Part shown: in pieces, positions 25,273 through 34,307 of the stretch
How the letters are laid out: each line of letters starts with the position of its first letter
Position numbering within the stretch: the stretch's first letter is position 1
Source of the DNA: Pedobacter glucosidilyticus
GTDB lineage: Bacteria; Bacteroidota; Bacteroidia; Sphingobacteriales; Sphingobacteriaceae
Direction of reading: 5' to 3'
DNA length: 64,000 nt
NCBI RefSeq assembly: GCF_002483235.1
Contig: NZ_DLHN01000001.1
Location: 50,355 to 114,354, forward strand
Program-made: the position numbers and the translations under genes
Notes under the pieces: generated by a model
What the model saw: only the letters and a program-made list of their open reading frames with translations
Databases searched by the model: none
What the model was told of the DNA's origin: nothing

Positions 25273-25449
25273 ATGAAAACTTTAATAACATTAATTTTTA
25301 TTACCTGTATTGGGATATATTATTTCATGAACGAATACCATTGGAAAAAAAATAATCCAGAAGGTTTTGTGAAATCTAAAGCTGAGGTTGAACTAATACT
25401 GAAATCAAAAACAGATAAAGACAAAGAATCTAGAAAAGAATATATGTAA
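25273..25449 (+). CDS. Small single-pass membrane protein
   Basis: A short open frame of 58 codons plus stop. It begins MKTLITLIFITCIGIYYFMN, a strong signal-anchor or membrane helix, and continues with a charged tail (SKAEVELILKSKTDKDKESR). A hydrophobic start followed by a Lys/Glu-rich tail is not expected by chance in AT-rich non-coding DNA, where stops are frequent. It lies between the APC permease and the kup gene on the opposite strand. I recognise no family. Expression and function are unproven. Confidence 0.5.
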   Translation: MKTLITLIFITCIGIYYFMNEYHWKKNNPEGFVKSKAEVELILKSKTDKDKESRKEYM

Positions 25450-25499
25450 AGAAGCTAAATTAAAAGCTCTTTAACTAAATAAATTAGAATTATATATGG

Positions 25500-27437
25500 C
25501 TAGTTTATTCTTGTAATATCAATCTTTTCTGTTTGCGTAACCATTAAAGGAACTTTTTCAAGCGTAACAAAACTTAAATCTAAGCCAAAACCTTTCTCTT
25601 CTGATAAGCTGACCTTTTTAAGGTTAAAATAGTATCCCATTATAAGTTTATCCCAAAAAGATAAATTATTGGCTCTAGAAAGGGTTTTTTCTAAAACTAC
25701 AAATCTGAAATCGCCAACTATTTTATGTTTGTTTAGTGATTTGTAATGGCTAGTAATATCAACCTCATTATTTTTAACTAAGTCTTCTACAACTTTTCTA
25801 AAAAGAGTACTTATTTTTTGCTCTATTCTAAAGCCTAGTTTAAAATCTATTCTGATTAATTTACCCTCTACCAAATGTTCAACTTTATATTCACATCTGT
25901 AAGGTTCGTCTACAACATCAACATGAACAAGCCAATAAACATCTGCTCTTTTTGGTTTTTTCTGAAGGATAGAATATATAATTTTTGATTCAATTTCTGA
26001 TGGAAAATTAGCACTTGTAAGATAAACTAGTTGAGAGGCATATTTTGGAACCGATTCATCCTCACTTAATTCTTTAATGATGTCGTAATATTGCTCTATT
26101 TCAACAAATTTCAAAAATTTGTTTTTAATCTTTCTTGCAGAGTACCATGCCCACATGACAGAGAATAATATCCCACCAAGTAACACTGTAAACCAACCTC
26201 CATGAAAGAATTTAGCTAAGTTACCAATAAAAAATACTCCTTCTATACTTATATAAACTGCTAAAAATAAGACAATAAGATAAATAGGATATTTCTTTTT
26301 GCTAAGATAAGTTGATAATAAAATGGTGGTCATGAGCATTGCTATGGTAATAGAAAGACCATAAGCTGCCTCCATGTGTTCGGATCTTTTAAAGTATAAT
26401 ACAACCACAATACAACCTAACCATAGCAACCAATTCATACTTGGTACATAAAGTTGTCCTTTTTGATCTGTTGGGTAATTGATTTTAACCTTAGGCCATA
26501 TATTCAACCGCACTGCTTCTGATATCAATGTAAAAGAACCAGAAATTAAAGCTTGGCTTGCAATAACCGCAGCTACAGTTGCAGTGGCAATACCAAATAT
26601 TAAAAACCAATCTGGCATCATTCTATAAAAAGGATTCCGATTATCTAATAGCTCATTTTGTAAGCTCATCAAATAAACCCCTTGGCCTAAATAATTTAAA
26701 ACTAAGCAGCTTTTAACATAAATCCAGCTTATTCTGATATTACTTCTACCACAATGTCCTAAATCAGAATATAAAGCTTCTGCACCTGTGGTACAAAGAA
26801 AAACAGCCCCCAAAATGGCTAATGCAGCCGGATAGTTAGCCAGTAAATTATAAGCATAATAAGGGTTGATAGCTTCAATAATATCAGGAGATTTTATCAA
26901 ATAGCTTAAGCCTAGAACACCCATCATACTAAACCAAATAAACATGATTGGTCCAAATGCTTTGCCTACCAATGAGGTTCCAAATTGTTGGATAATAAAT
27001 AAACCAGTTATAATACCAATTACAATGGGAATGGTTTGTAAGCCTGGATAAAGAATTTCTAAACCTTCTATAGCTGATGAAACCGTAATTGGAGGTGTAA
27101 TAATCCCATCGGCAAGTAAAGCGCAACCGCCAATAATAGCTGGTATAACTAGCCATTTAGCTTTTCTTTTAACCAAAGAGTATAGAGAGAAAATTCCACC
27201 TTCGCCTTTATTATCAGCTTTTAAGGTAATAATTACATATTTAAGTGTTGTTTGTAAAGTTAAAGTCCAAAAAACACAACTTAAACCCCCATAAATAAGC
27301 TCTTTTGTTATTATTCTGTTGCCTATAATAGCCTTAAAAACATATAATGGCGAAGTACCAATATCACCATAAATTATTCCTAAACTAATTAAAACACCGG
27401 CAGCGGTTAATTTATTTAAATCTTTATGTGCAGACAC
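25500..27437 (-). CDS. kup: KUP family potassium uptake transporter
   Basis: A 645-residue inner-membrane K+/H+ symporter. The N-terminus carries LGIIYGDIGTSPLYVFKAII, the KUP signature, followed by TLQTTLKYVIITLKADNKGE and GGIFSLYSLVKR. About 12 hydrophobic helices occupy the first 430 residues, then a cytoplasmic domain of about 200 residues. I chose GTG at 27437 as start. A frame from an ATG at 27488 adds 17 residues, but an exact -7 box (27460-27467) lies inside that extension, so its message would begin after it. The GTG start gives VSAHKDLNKLTAAGVLISLG, close to the family N-terminus. Confidence 0.9.
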   Translation of the reverse strand: MSAHKDLNKLTAAGVLISLGIIYGDIGTSPLYVFKAIIGNRIITKELIYGGLSCVFWTLTLQTTLKYVIITLKADNKGEGGIFSLYSLVKRKAKWLVIPAIIGGCALLADGIITPPITVSSAIEGLEILYPGLQTIPIVIGIITGLFIIQQFGTSLVGKAFGPIMFIWFSMMGVLGLSYLIKSPDIIEAINPYYAYNLLANYPAALAILGAVFLCTTGAEALYSDLGHCGRSNIRISWIYVKSCLVLNYLGQGVYLMSLQNELLDNRNPFYRMMPDWFLIFGIATATVAAVIASQALISGSFTLISEAVRLNIWPKVKINYPTDQKGQLYVPSMNWLLWLGCIVVVLYFKRSEHMEAAYGLSITIAMLMTTILLSTYLSKKKYPIYLIVLFLAVYISIEGVFFIGNLAKFFHGGWFTVLLGGILFSVMWAWYSARKIKNKFLKFVEIEQYYDIIKELSEDESVPKYASQLVYLTSANFPSEIESKIIYSILQKKPKRADVYWLVHVDVVDEPYRCEYKVEHLVEGKLIRIDFKLGFRIEQKISTLFRKVVEDLVKNNEVDITSHYKSLNKHKIVGDFRFVVLEKTLSRANNLSFWDKLIMGYYFNLKKVSLSEEKGFGLDLSFVTLEKVPLMVTQTEKIDITRIN

Positions 27438-27459
27438 ATTTGTATGTATTAGTCGGAAA

Positions 27460-27467
27460 CAAAAGTA
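27460..27467 (-). promoter_or_regulatory. -7 box (TACTTTTG) with -33 TTG for kup
   Basis: TACTTTTG on the minus strand matches TAnnTTTG exactly. A TTG lies 20 bases upstream, the usual -33 spacing. The G of the box is 22 bases before the GTG start, giving a leader of about 19 bases. It is the most complete promoter in the window. Confidence 0.7.
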
Positions 27468-27602
27468 ATTCAACTTCTTAACAAACACAACCTTAACCGC
27501 ATATTTACGTACGAGTTAAAAAGTAAATATAAACAGATGTTAAATACTGTTAAAAAAATCATGTTTTTTAACGAAGTTTAATTATTGTTATAATTTTATT
27601 TA

Positions 27603-27610
27603 TATTTTTG
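27603..27610 (+). promoter_or_regulatory. -7 box (TATTTTTG) for the small T9SS cargo
   Basis: TATTTTTG is an exact TAnnTTTG match, with 16 bases between its G and the ATG at 27627. The gene is divergent from kup, and both promoters lie within about 150 bases. Confidence 0.6.
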
Positions 27611-27626
27611 ATGAGAATAATAAACA

Positions 27627-28178
27627 ATGAAAAATAAATACTTCATCATAACGTTTATAACAGCTATCACTATTGTGCTTTACACTAGTGTGTCTTTCGC
27701 TGTAGTAAACGATATAAAAAGTATTATTGACTCTACTAAAACCACAATCAAGTTAAAAGATAGTAGACCAAACAGACCAACTTTTTTACCTCCAATCGCC
27801 GCAGATTTTCAGTCTTTTATGATAAAAGTTTCTGCAATAAAATCCATCAATACACCTGGTAAAAGTTTAGTGATAAAAAATAATAAAAGTGTAAGTGCTA
27901 GTGTAGAAATACAAAAACCTCTAGATAACGTTAGAATTTATCCTAATCCTATTTCTACTCACATCAACATTGCTTATACACTTAGTAAAGAGAATCAGGT
28001 AACTGTTAAGATTTTAGATGTTTTAGGTAATGAGGTAGTTACACTTTTATCTCAGAAAGTTGCTGCAGGTGAGCAATTAAATTCTTTTAACCTAAATACT
28101 AAATTAAGTAGCGGTTTGTATTTTGTTAGAGTGGTTGCTGGCTCAGAATCTATTATTAAAAGAATCTCGGTATTATAA
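27627..28178 (+). CDS. Small T9SS type A sorting-domain protein
   Basis: A 183-residue secreted protein. A signal peptide (KNKYFIITFITAITIVLYTS) ends near SFAVV at about residue 27. Residues 30-95 are a short, basic and Ser/Pro-rich linker without recognised domain. The last 80 residues are a complete T9SS type A C-terminal domain: VRIYPNPISTHINIAYTLSK, then VTVKILDVLGNEVVTLLSQK and SSGLYFVRVVAGSESIIKRI. Such domains direct export across the outer membrane and attachment to the surface. The mature part would be only about 70 residues after domain removal, which is small for a cargo. An excellent terminator follows. Confidence 0.85.
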   Translation: MKNKYFIITFITAITIVLYTSVSFAVVNDIKSIIDSTKTTIKLKDSRPNRPTFLPPIAADFQSFMIKVSAIKSINTPGKSLVIKNNKSVSASVEIQKPLDNVRIYPNPISTHINIAYTLSKENQVTVKILDVLGNEVVTLLSQKVAAGEQLNSFNLNTKLSSGLYFVRVVAGSESIIKRISVL

Positions 28179-28194
28179 ATAAAGACTTAACTTT

Positions 28195-28230
28195 AAGCCC
28201 CAATTGCTAAGCAATTGGGGCTTTTTTTTT
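28195..28230 (+). terminator. Rho-independent terminator
   Basis: A 13-bp perfect stem (AAGCCCCAATTGC at 28195-28207 with 28211-28223), a three-base loop and a run of nine T bases. It is a strong terminator 17 bases past the T9SS cargo stop. Confidence 0.95.
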
Positions 28231-28249
28231 AAAAACATTTGGATTATAA

Positions 28250-28861
28250 ATGAAAATTATAGCTATAGGACGTAATTACGCAGAACATGCAAAAGAGTTA
28301 AATAATGCAGTGCCAGAGCAACCTGTTATTTTTATGATGCCAGATACAGCTTTATTAAAAGGTAATAAGCCATTTTATCATCCAGATTTCTCAAAAGATA
28401 TTCATTACGAGGTTGAATTAGTCTTAAAAATATCTAAAGAAGGGAAATACATTGCTAAAAAATTTGCCCATAAGTACTATGAAGAAATTGGGTTAGGAAT
28501 AGATTTTACAGCTCGTGATTTACAATCAGAATTAAAATCCAAAGGCTTACCTTGGGTGTTAGCTAAAGGTTTTGATAACTCTGCTCCAATAAGCGAGTTT
28601 TTACCTATCAATGCGTTTAAAGATTTAAATAATTTGGATTTTTCCTTAAAAGTTAATGACCAATTAAAGCAGCAAGGCAATACCGGCCACATGATGTTCA
28701 GCTTTGATGAAATCATCTGTTTTGTTTCACAGTATTTTACTTTAAAAAAAGGCGATTTGATTTTTACCGGAACCCCCGCAGGCGTAGGTAAAATTAATAT
28801 GGGAGATAGGTTGAAAGGCTATATTGAAAATAAAGAGCTTTTAAACTTCGAGATTAAATAA
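28250..28861 (+). CDS. Fumarylacetoacetate hydrolase family protein
   Basis: A 203-residue enzyme of the FAH fold. The N-terminus IIAIGRNYAEHAKELNNAVP has the RNY..H block. The metal-binding area is HYEVELVLKISKEGKYIAKK with EVEL, followed by GLGIDFTARDLQSELKSKGL with the catalytic Asp. GDLIFTGTPAGVG near the end is also typical. Family members hydrolyse or decarboxylate diketo or oxaloacetate-type acids, and the substrate cannot be set here. It is followed 11 bases later by an M23 peptidase gene. A near-consensus box (AACATTTG) lies before the ATG. Confidence 0.9.
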   Translation: MKIIAIGRNYAEHAKELNNAVPEQPVIFMMPDTALLKGNKPFYHPDFSKDIHYEVELVLKISKEGKYIAKKFAHKYYEEIGLGIDFTARDLQSELKSKGLPWVLAKGFDNSAPISEFLPINAFKDLNNLDFSLKVNDQLKQQGNTGHMMFSFDEIICFVSQYFTLKKGDLIFTGTPAGVGKINMGDRLKGYIENKELLNFEIK

Positions 28862-28872
28862 TATCACTTTCT

Positions 28873-30582
28873 ATGAGATTTTTTAGAGCAGCACTATTTG
28901 TTTTTTGTTTATTTCCTATTTCTTCTTTTTCTCAACCAGATAAACTTCCAGAAATACCACCCAATTATTTTTTAAACCCTCTAGATCTTAAACTTTTTTT
29001 ATCAGGAACTTTTGGAGAAATAAGAACAAACCATTTTCATTCTGGAATTGATATTAAAACCAACCAGAGGGAAGGTTACCCGGTTTATGCCGTAGCTGAT
29101 GGATATATTTCTAGATTAAGAGTGCAAATTGGAGGTTTTGGAAATGCAGTTTATATCAATCATCCGAACGGATTAACCAGTGTTTATGCTCATTTACAAA
29201 GGTTTAACAGTAAGATAAGTTTAGCAATTAAAAACTATCAATATCTAAGAGAAAGCTTTGAAGCAGATTTTCCGTTAACCCCAATAGAAATACCTGTTAA
29301 AAAGGGAGATATTATTGCTTGGTCTGGAAATACTGGTGGTTCTGCTGGGCCGCACTTACATTTTGAAGTTAGAAACACCAAAACCGAACAAACTATTAAT
29401 CCATTGGCTTTAGGCATTAAGATACAGGATGATGTTAAACCCCAAATAAACGGATTTTACATTTATAAAATCAATCATGCTCCGTTTAATGAGTTTACTC
29501 CCAAACAATATTTCCAAACTATGGGTACAAACGGAAAATACACTTTAAATAAGGTAAGTGTAGTTAATGTCTCTGGTAAAATTGGTTTTGGTTTAGTAAC
29601 ACATGACTTGATGAATGGTTCTGGAAATAGAAACGGTATTTACAGTACAACAATTTGGTTAGATAACGAGAAAATTTATGAAACACAGGCAGATCAGTTT
29701 TATTTTGACCAAACTAGAGCTGTAAACGCTTATATAGATTATCCTAGTAAAATATCATCTGGCAGAGTCATAGAAAAAGGCTTTATAAGTAAAGGCGGTA
29801 AAACCAGTTTCCATAAAACTCTTGTCAATAATGGTATTATTTACTTGCAGGATAATAATATCCACGATGTTAAATATTTAGTAAAAGACGCTAATGGGAA
29901 CGAAGCTGTTTTAAACTTTAAAATCAAAAGTATTGATACAAACTTACCTTCTCCCTATAAAGCTAGGGGGACACTATTTAACCACGAGCAAGAAAATACC
30001 TTTATAAAAGAAGATATAGCAATTAAATTTTTAAAAGGAACTTTTTATGATGATGTTGATTTCACATATTCAAAATCTGCTAAAACTAGTAACAGTTTGT
30101 CGCCAATACACATCATCCATAACAAATTAACTCCTTTACACCAAGCTTTTGAACTCTTATTAAAAGTAGATTCATCATTAAATAAGATGAAAGATAAATT
30201 GGTTATTGTAAATGAAAGCGGTATTTATCAAGGTGGCGAATTAACAAATGGATACATTAGAGCTTATCCAAAATCTTTCGGAAGATTTTATTTAAAGGTT
30301 GATAGCATAGCACCAAATGTAACGCCTATCAATATAGTTGATCATGCTAATCTATCTTTACAAAAAGCTATTTCTTTTAAAATAGGCGATAACTTATCGG
30401 GAATAAAGGAGTTTAAAGGCTATATCAATGGAAAATGGATTTTGATGGAATATGATTATAAAAGAGGTTTGCTTTGGCATAACTTTGATGAAAGAACGGG
30501 CTTTGGCAAACATACTTTTACCTTAGTTGTTAGTGACATGAAGAAAAACACAAAAACAATTCAATTAAATTTCTTTAGATAA
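28873..30582 (+). CDS. M23 family metallopeptidase (LytM type)
   Basis: A 569-residue exported protein. A signal peptide ends near SSFSQ at about residue 20. The peptidase domain lies at about 45-175, with HFHSGIDIKTNQREGYPVYA carrying the HxxxD zinc ligands and AGPHLHFEVRNTKTEQTINP carrying the HxH ligands. Thus the zinc site looks intact, and the enzyme could cut peptidoglycan cross-links. The C-terminal two thirds is a beta-rich region without T9SS domain, which I do not recognise. It probably acts in the periplasm or outer membrane. It sits 18 bases before bcp and after the FAH gene, possibly in one transcript. Confidence 0.9.
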   Translation: MRFFRAALFVFCLFPISSFSQPDKLPEIPPNYFLNPLDLKLFLSGTFGEIRTNHFHSGIDIKTNQREGYPVYAVADGYISRLRVQIGGFGNAVYINHPNGLTSVYAHLQRFNSKISLAIKNYQYLRESFEADFPLTPIEIPVKKGDIIAWSGNTGGSAGPHLHFEVRNTKTEQTINPLALGIKIQDDVKPQINGFYIYKINHAPFNEFTPKQYFQTMGTNGKYTLNKVSVVNVSGKIGFGLVTHDLMNGSGNRNGIYSTTIWLDNEKIYETQADQFYFDQTRAVNAYIDYPSKISSGRVIEKGFISKGGKTSFHKTLVNNGIIYLQDNNIHDVKYLVKDANGNEAVLNFKIKSIDTNLPSPYKARGTLFNHEQENTFIKEDIAIKFLKGTFYDDVDFTYSKSAKTSNSLSPIHIIHNKLTPLHQAFELLLKVDSSLNKMKDKLVIVNESGIYQGGELTNGYIRAYPKSFGRFYLKVDSIAPNVTPINIVDHANLSLQKAISFKIGDNLSGIKEFKGYINGKWILMEYDYKRGLLWHNFDERTGFGKHTFTLVVSDMKKNTKTIQLNFFR

Positions 30583-30600
30583 GCTAAAAAACAAATTAAA

Positions 30601-31059
30601 ATGGAATTAAAAGAAGGAGATAAAGCTCCAGCATTTACATCAACAGACCAATATGGAAACTCGGTTTCTTTAAGTGATTTTATTGGAAAAAAAGTTGTTT
30701 TATATTTTTATCCAAAAGACAATACACCAGGTTGCACTGCGGAAGCTTGTGATTTTAGAGACAACTATCAAAGTTTAAAAGCCAAAGGGTTTGAAGTTTT
30801 AGGCGTAAGTACAGATGATGAAAAATCTCATAAAAAATTTGTAGACAAGTTTGAACTCCCTTTTACTTTACTAGCAGATACCGAAAAGGATATTGTAGAA
30901 AAATACGGTGTTTGGGTTGAAAAAAGTATGTACGGTAAGAAATATATGGGGACAGATAGAAAAACTTTTGTTATCGATGAAAATGGCATCATCCAAACCA
31001 TTATTACAAAAGTAGATACCAAAAATGCTTCTGCACAGTTGTTGGCAGCAATAGCATAG
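30601..31059 (+). CDS. bcp: Thiol peroxidase, Bcp/PrxQ type
   Basis: A 152-residue thioredoxin-dependent peroxiredoxin that reduces peroxides in the cytoplasm. The active-site block is YFYPKDNTPGCTAEACDFRD: Cys45 is the peroxidatic residue, and Cys50, five residues on, is the resolving cysteine, typical of the Bcp class. The thioredoxin fold is complete with the KTFVIDENG segment near the end. It lies 18 bases after the M23 gene on the same strand. A bidirectional hairpin follows the stop, shared with the convergent M3 peptidase gene. Confidence 0.95.
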   Translation: MELKEGDKAPAFTSTDQYGNSVSLSDFIGKKVVLYFYPKDNTPGCTAEACDFRDNYQSLKAKGFEVLGVSTDDEKSHKKFVDKFELPFTLLADTEKDIVEKYGVWVEKSMYGKKYMGTDRKTFVIDENGIIQTIITKVDTKNASAQLLAAIA

Positions 31060-31071
31060 ATAGTTTTAAAA

Positions 31072-31100
31072 ATAAAAGCCGATACAAAATCGGCTTTTAT
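31072..31100. terminator. Bidirectional terminator between bcp and pepF-like genes
   Basis: A 12-bp stem (31072-31083, core AAAAGCCGAT, with 31089-31100) and a five-base loop. It has T-rich flanks on both strands and lies 12 bases past the bcp stop and two bases from the opposite gene's stop. Confidence 0.85.
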
Positions 31101-31101
31101 T

Positions 31102-32808
31102 TTAATCTAGCTTTTTAAGTTCGTCTTTTATGAAATAAGCTAATTCTTTTACATAACCTGCACTAAAGTTAAACTCAATTCCTGCTGTTTTATAAATCTC
31201 TTTTATAGATTTGGTATATCCCAATTTCAAAGCTTCTAAATAATTATTTAAACCTTTTTCTGGGTTTTCTTTATAATTTTTCCAAACAGCTATGGCACCT
31301 AGCTGGGCAATGGCATATTCTATGTAATAAAAAGGAACTTCAAATATATGTAGTTGTTTTTGCCACAGATTTTCTAATGCTTCTTCGTTTTCGGTCCAAT
31401 CAACAAAGTTGGCTCCAAATCTGGTGAATATTTCTTTCCATGCTTGGGTTCGTTCTTGCGTAGTATGTTCTGGGTTGGTGTAAATCCAATGCTGGAAAGC
31501 ATCAACTACGGCTACCCAAGGAAGCGTTTTTAAAACATCTTTAAGCTGATATTTTTTTGCCCTTTTTAATTCTTCTGGGTCTGCAAAAAACTCATCCCAA
31601 TGGTCCATAGAAATTAATTCCATAGACATAGAAGCTAGTTCTGCTACTTCAGAAGGGCAGTGTTTAAAATCATTTAATTCTAAATCCGCAGTAACAAAAG
31701 TATGGATGGCATGTCCGCCCTCGTGTACCATGGTAGTTAAATCTCTAAAAGAACCTGCCGAGTTCATAAAAATGAAAGGAGCACCTGTTTCTGCTAAAGG
31801 ATAATTATATCCACCGGGAGCCTTACCTTTTCTACTCTCCACATCAAAAAAACCATTGGCTTTCATGATTGCTAGTTTTTTGCCTAAGACAGGGTTTAAT
31901 TTGTTAAAGCATTGGATAGATTTATCAATCAATTCTTGACCATTTTCAAAAGGTTTTAAAGCGGGTTTACCAGATGTATCAACCTCTGTATCCCAAGGTT
32001 TTAAGTTAGATAATTGTAATGCTTTTTTTCTTTCGTCTGCTTGCTCGGCTAAAATAGGAACAATTTCTTTTGCTATTGCCTCATGAAAATCAAAGCAATC
32101 TTGCGCATTGTAATCAAACCTGCCTAAAGATTCAAACATGTAATCTCTAAAATTATCAAAGCCAGCATTTAAAGCTACTTGATGACGTAAAGCTTTTAGT
32201 TTGTTAAAAAGCTCATCTAATTTATCTTTATCTTCTAAACGGCGATTTGTAATACTTTCCCAAGCTTCTTTTCTGGTAGTTCTGTTTAAATCTTTTAAGA
32301 AATTTGAAGCTTGTTCTAAAGTGTATTCTTGTCCGTTTAAAGTTACAGACATGCTACCGGTAATAGCTTGATATTTTTGCTGTTCTACCTGAAGCTCGGT
32401 TTGCAAAGGGATATTTTCTTCTCTAAAAAGGGCTAAAGCTTTTTTAACTCCTCTTAAGTAAATAAAGTATTTATCTTGATTTAATTGATTTAGAAATGGA
32501 GAAGCTACTAATTTTTCATTTAACTGATTGCTTAATGGCGCTATTTGAGGCTCAATCTCGGTAGCAAAATATTGAAAGCTTTTAACTAAATCTTCATTTG
32601 CGGTATCGCAAGTCATTTTGATGTATCGCCAAGCGAAATCTTCTTCTAAAGCGGCTTCAAGTTCGCTTCTGTTTTTTAGCCATGTTTCTAATTCTTCTGG
32701 AGAATTAATTTCTCTATGTAATAATTCCTGAAATATGGGTTCTAAATTATCCCATTTAATTTCTAGATTTTCAGGAAGATAGGTTCTTTTTTTCTTTTCT
32801 ATAATCAT
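31102..32808 (-). CDS. M3 family oligoendopeptidase
   Basis: A 568-residue zinc oligopeptidase of the PepF type. The zinc site is MVHEGGHAIHTF (HExxH), followed about 28 residues later by a conserved ELASMSMELIS segment with the third ligand Glu. The N-terminal helical part (about 1-200) forms the substrate-limiting lid. The C-terminal region includes the Tyr-rich FYYIEYAIAQLGAIAVWKNY block of the family. No signal peptide is seen, so it should act in the cytoplasm on short peptides. Its ATG overlaps the upstream ubiA-like stop by four bases (ATGA), which makes it the third gene of an engB-prenyltransferase-pepF unit. Confidence 0.93.
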   Translation of the reverse strand: MIIEKKKRTYLPENLEIKWDNLEPIFQELLHREINSPEELETWLKNRSELEAALEEDFAWRYIKMTCDTANEDLVKSFQYFATEIEPQIAPLSNQLNEKLVASPFLNQLNQDKYFIYLRGVKKALALFREENIPLQTELQVEQQKYQAITGSMSVTLNGQEYTLEQASNFLKDLNRTTRKEAWESITNRRLEDKDKLDELFNKLKALRHQVALNAGFDNFRDYMFESLGRFDYNAQDCFDFHEAIAKEIVPILAEQADERKKALQLSNLKPWDTEVDTSGKPALKPFENGQELIDKSIQCFNKLNPVLGKKLAIMKANGFFDVESRKGKAPGGYNYPLAETGAPFIFMNSAGSFRDLTTMVHEGGHAIHTFVTADLELNDFKHCPSEVAELASMSMELISMDHWDEFFADPEELKRAKKYQLKDVLKTLPWVAVVDAFQHWIYTNPEHTTQERTQAWKEIFTRFGANFVDWTENEEALENLWQKQLHIFEVPFYYIEYAIAQLGAIAVWKNYKENPEKGLNNYLEALKLGYTKSIKEIYKTAGIEFNFSAGYVKELAYFIKDELKKLD

Positions 32809-33668
32809 AACGAACGGTAGTAAATATCAAATAAAAAGCAAATTGCAAAAGCAACAGAAGCAATACCATTGGTAGTCATAAAGGCAAAATTTACGCGGCT
32901 TAAATCATTTGGTTTAACTAGTTGATGTTGATAAACAAGCATACTGACGAAGATGATTAAGCCCAAATAGTATGGCCAAGAAAAATTATCAGCAGCAATA
33001 AAAATGGGTGCTATTACAAACAAGGCAGATAAAATATGTAAAATATTGCTAATCCATAAAGCCTTACTTTTACCAAAATAAGAGGGTATAGAGTGCAGTT
33101 TTTCACCTCGGTCAAACTCTTCATCTTGTAAAGCATAAATAATATCAAAACCACTTACCCAGCATAAAACTGCTAAAGAAAACATGATTGGTAAAAGGGC
33201 AAATTCTCCGGTTACAACCAAATAAGCGCCAATTGGTGCTAATGATAAGCCTAAACCTAATACCAAATGGCATAAAGCGGTAAATCTCTTGGTAGCACTG
33301 TAGCCTAAAATAACTAGTAAAGCTATCGGCGAAAGCCAAAAACAAAGCATGTTGATAAACCATGTTGTGGTTATAAAAAGTAAGCAGTTAGCAATGGTGA
33401 AAATAAGTGCATGGGTAGCTGATATTCTTCCAGAAGGTATGTCACGCACTTTTGTTCTTGGGTTTTTAGCATCTATTTCCCTGTCTAAATATCTGTTAAA
33501 TGCCATGGCAGCATTTCTGGCAAATACCATACAAAGTACCATTAAAAGCAACTTAAACCACGAAAAAGAATGAGTGGTGGTGTTTACAGCCAGAAAAAAG
33601 CCAATAAAGGCAAAGGGCATTGCAAAAATGGTATGCGAAAAAGTTACTAATGATAAATATTTCTTCAT
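32805..33668 (-). CDS. UbiA-type prenyltransferase (probable MqnP)
   Basis: A 287-residue inner-membrane enzyme with seven to nine helices. Both aspartate-rich motifs are present: NRYLDREIDAKNPRT (NxxxDxxxD) and DEEFDRGEKLHSIPSYFGKS (DxxxDxxxxHS). They bind Mg and the polyprenyl diphosphate. Bacteroidota lack ubiquinone, so although annotated by homology as 4-hydroxybenzoate octaprenyltransferase, the likely role is the futalosine menaquinone route (MqnP), or the MenA step. The nearby menG/ubiE gene, the last menaquinone step, supports a quinone role. The stop overlaps the pepF-like start by four bases, and the engB gene ends three bases before its ATG. Confidence 0.88.
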   Translation of the reverse strand: MKKYLSLVTFSHTIFAMPFAFIGFFLAVNTTTHSFSWFKLLLMVLCMVFARNAAMAFNRYLDREIDAKNPRTKVRDIPSGRISATHALIFTIANCLLFITTTWFINMLCFWLSPIALLVILGYSATKRFTALCHLVLGLGLSLAPIGAYLVVTGEFALLPIMFSLAVLCWVSGFDIIYALQDEEFDRGEKLHSIPSYFGKSKALWISNILHILSALFVIAPIFIAADNFSWPYYLGLIIFVSMLVYQHQLVKPNDLSRVNFAFMTTNGIASVAFAICFLFDIYYRSL

Positions 33669-33671
33669 GCT

Positions 33672-34307
33672 TTATTCCTGTTCTTCTTCTTCAAAATCAA
33701 ATTGTGGAGCAATAAAATTCTGATTAACCTCTTGGATAAAGTTTAATACATCTTCTTTTCCTAATTGTTTTTCTGATGATGTTAAAATCATTTGTGGTAT
33801 TTCCTCAAAAAAGGCAAGCAGCGCTTTTTTAAATGCCGCCATATTTTGCTGTGATTTTACGTTAGATTGTTTATCAGCTTTTGTAAAAAGCAATATAAAA
33901 GGTATGCTTCTTTCTCCTAACCAGCAGCAAAATTCTATATCAATTTTCTGAGGTTCAAGCCTACTATCTATCAAAACAAAAACACATTGTAAGCTTTCTC
34001 TTTTTTCTAGATAGTTTCTGATAAATTTAGCCCACTCTTTTCTGTTGCTTTTAGAACTTTTGGCGTAACCATAGCCGGGTAAATCAACCACATACCAATT
34101 TTTGTTAACCAAAAAATGATTTATTAATTGAGTTTTACCAGGCTTTTGCGATGTTTTAGCTAAGCCTTTTGCATTTAATAACATGTTAATGAGCGATGAT
34201 TTACCCACGTTAGAACGACCAATAAAAGCATATTCTGGCAATATTGGTGGTGGTAGCTTGCTTATTTTGGTATTACTAACAGTAAATTCTGCCGATTTTA
34301 TAATCAT
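33672..34307 (-). CDS. engB: Ribosome biogenesis GTPase EngB/YihA
   Basis: A 211-residue essential GTPase that helps to assemble the 50S subunit. The P-loop GRSNVGKSSLI lies at residues 30-40, with the switch II segment VVDLPGYGYAKSSKSNR and the TKADKQSN G4 motif. These features and length match YihA/YsxC. It heads a three-gene minus-strand unit with the prenyltransferase and the M3 peptidase. A near-consensus -7 box (TACCTTTA, one mismatch at the last base) lies five bases before the ATG on the minus strand, which implies a very short leader. Confidence 0.95.
   Translation of the reverse strand: MIIKSAEFTVSNTKISKLPPPILPEYAFIGRSNVGKSSLINMLLNAKGLAKTSQKPGKTQLINHFLVNKNWYVVDLPGYGYAKSSKSNRKEWAKFIRNYLEKRESLQCVFVLIDSRLEPQKIDIEFCCWLGERSIPFILLFTKADKQSNVKSQQNMAAFKKALLAFFEEIPQMILTSSEKQLGKEDVLNFIQEVNQNFIAPQFDFEEEEQE

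Noticed and set aside
31102..33668. Ubiquinone pathway from the ubiA and ubiE names
   Set aside because: Bacteroidota make menaquinone, and the motifs fit equally well with MqnP/MenA and MenG; no ubiquinone-specific gene is seen.
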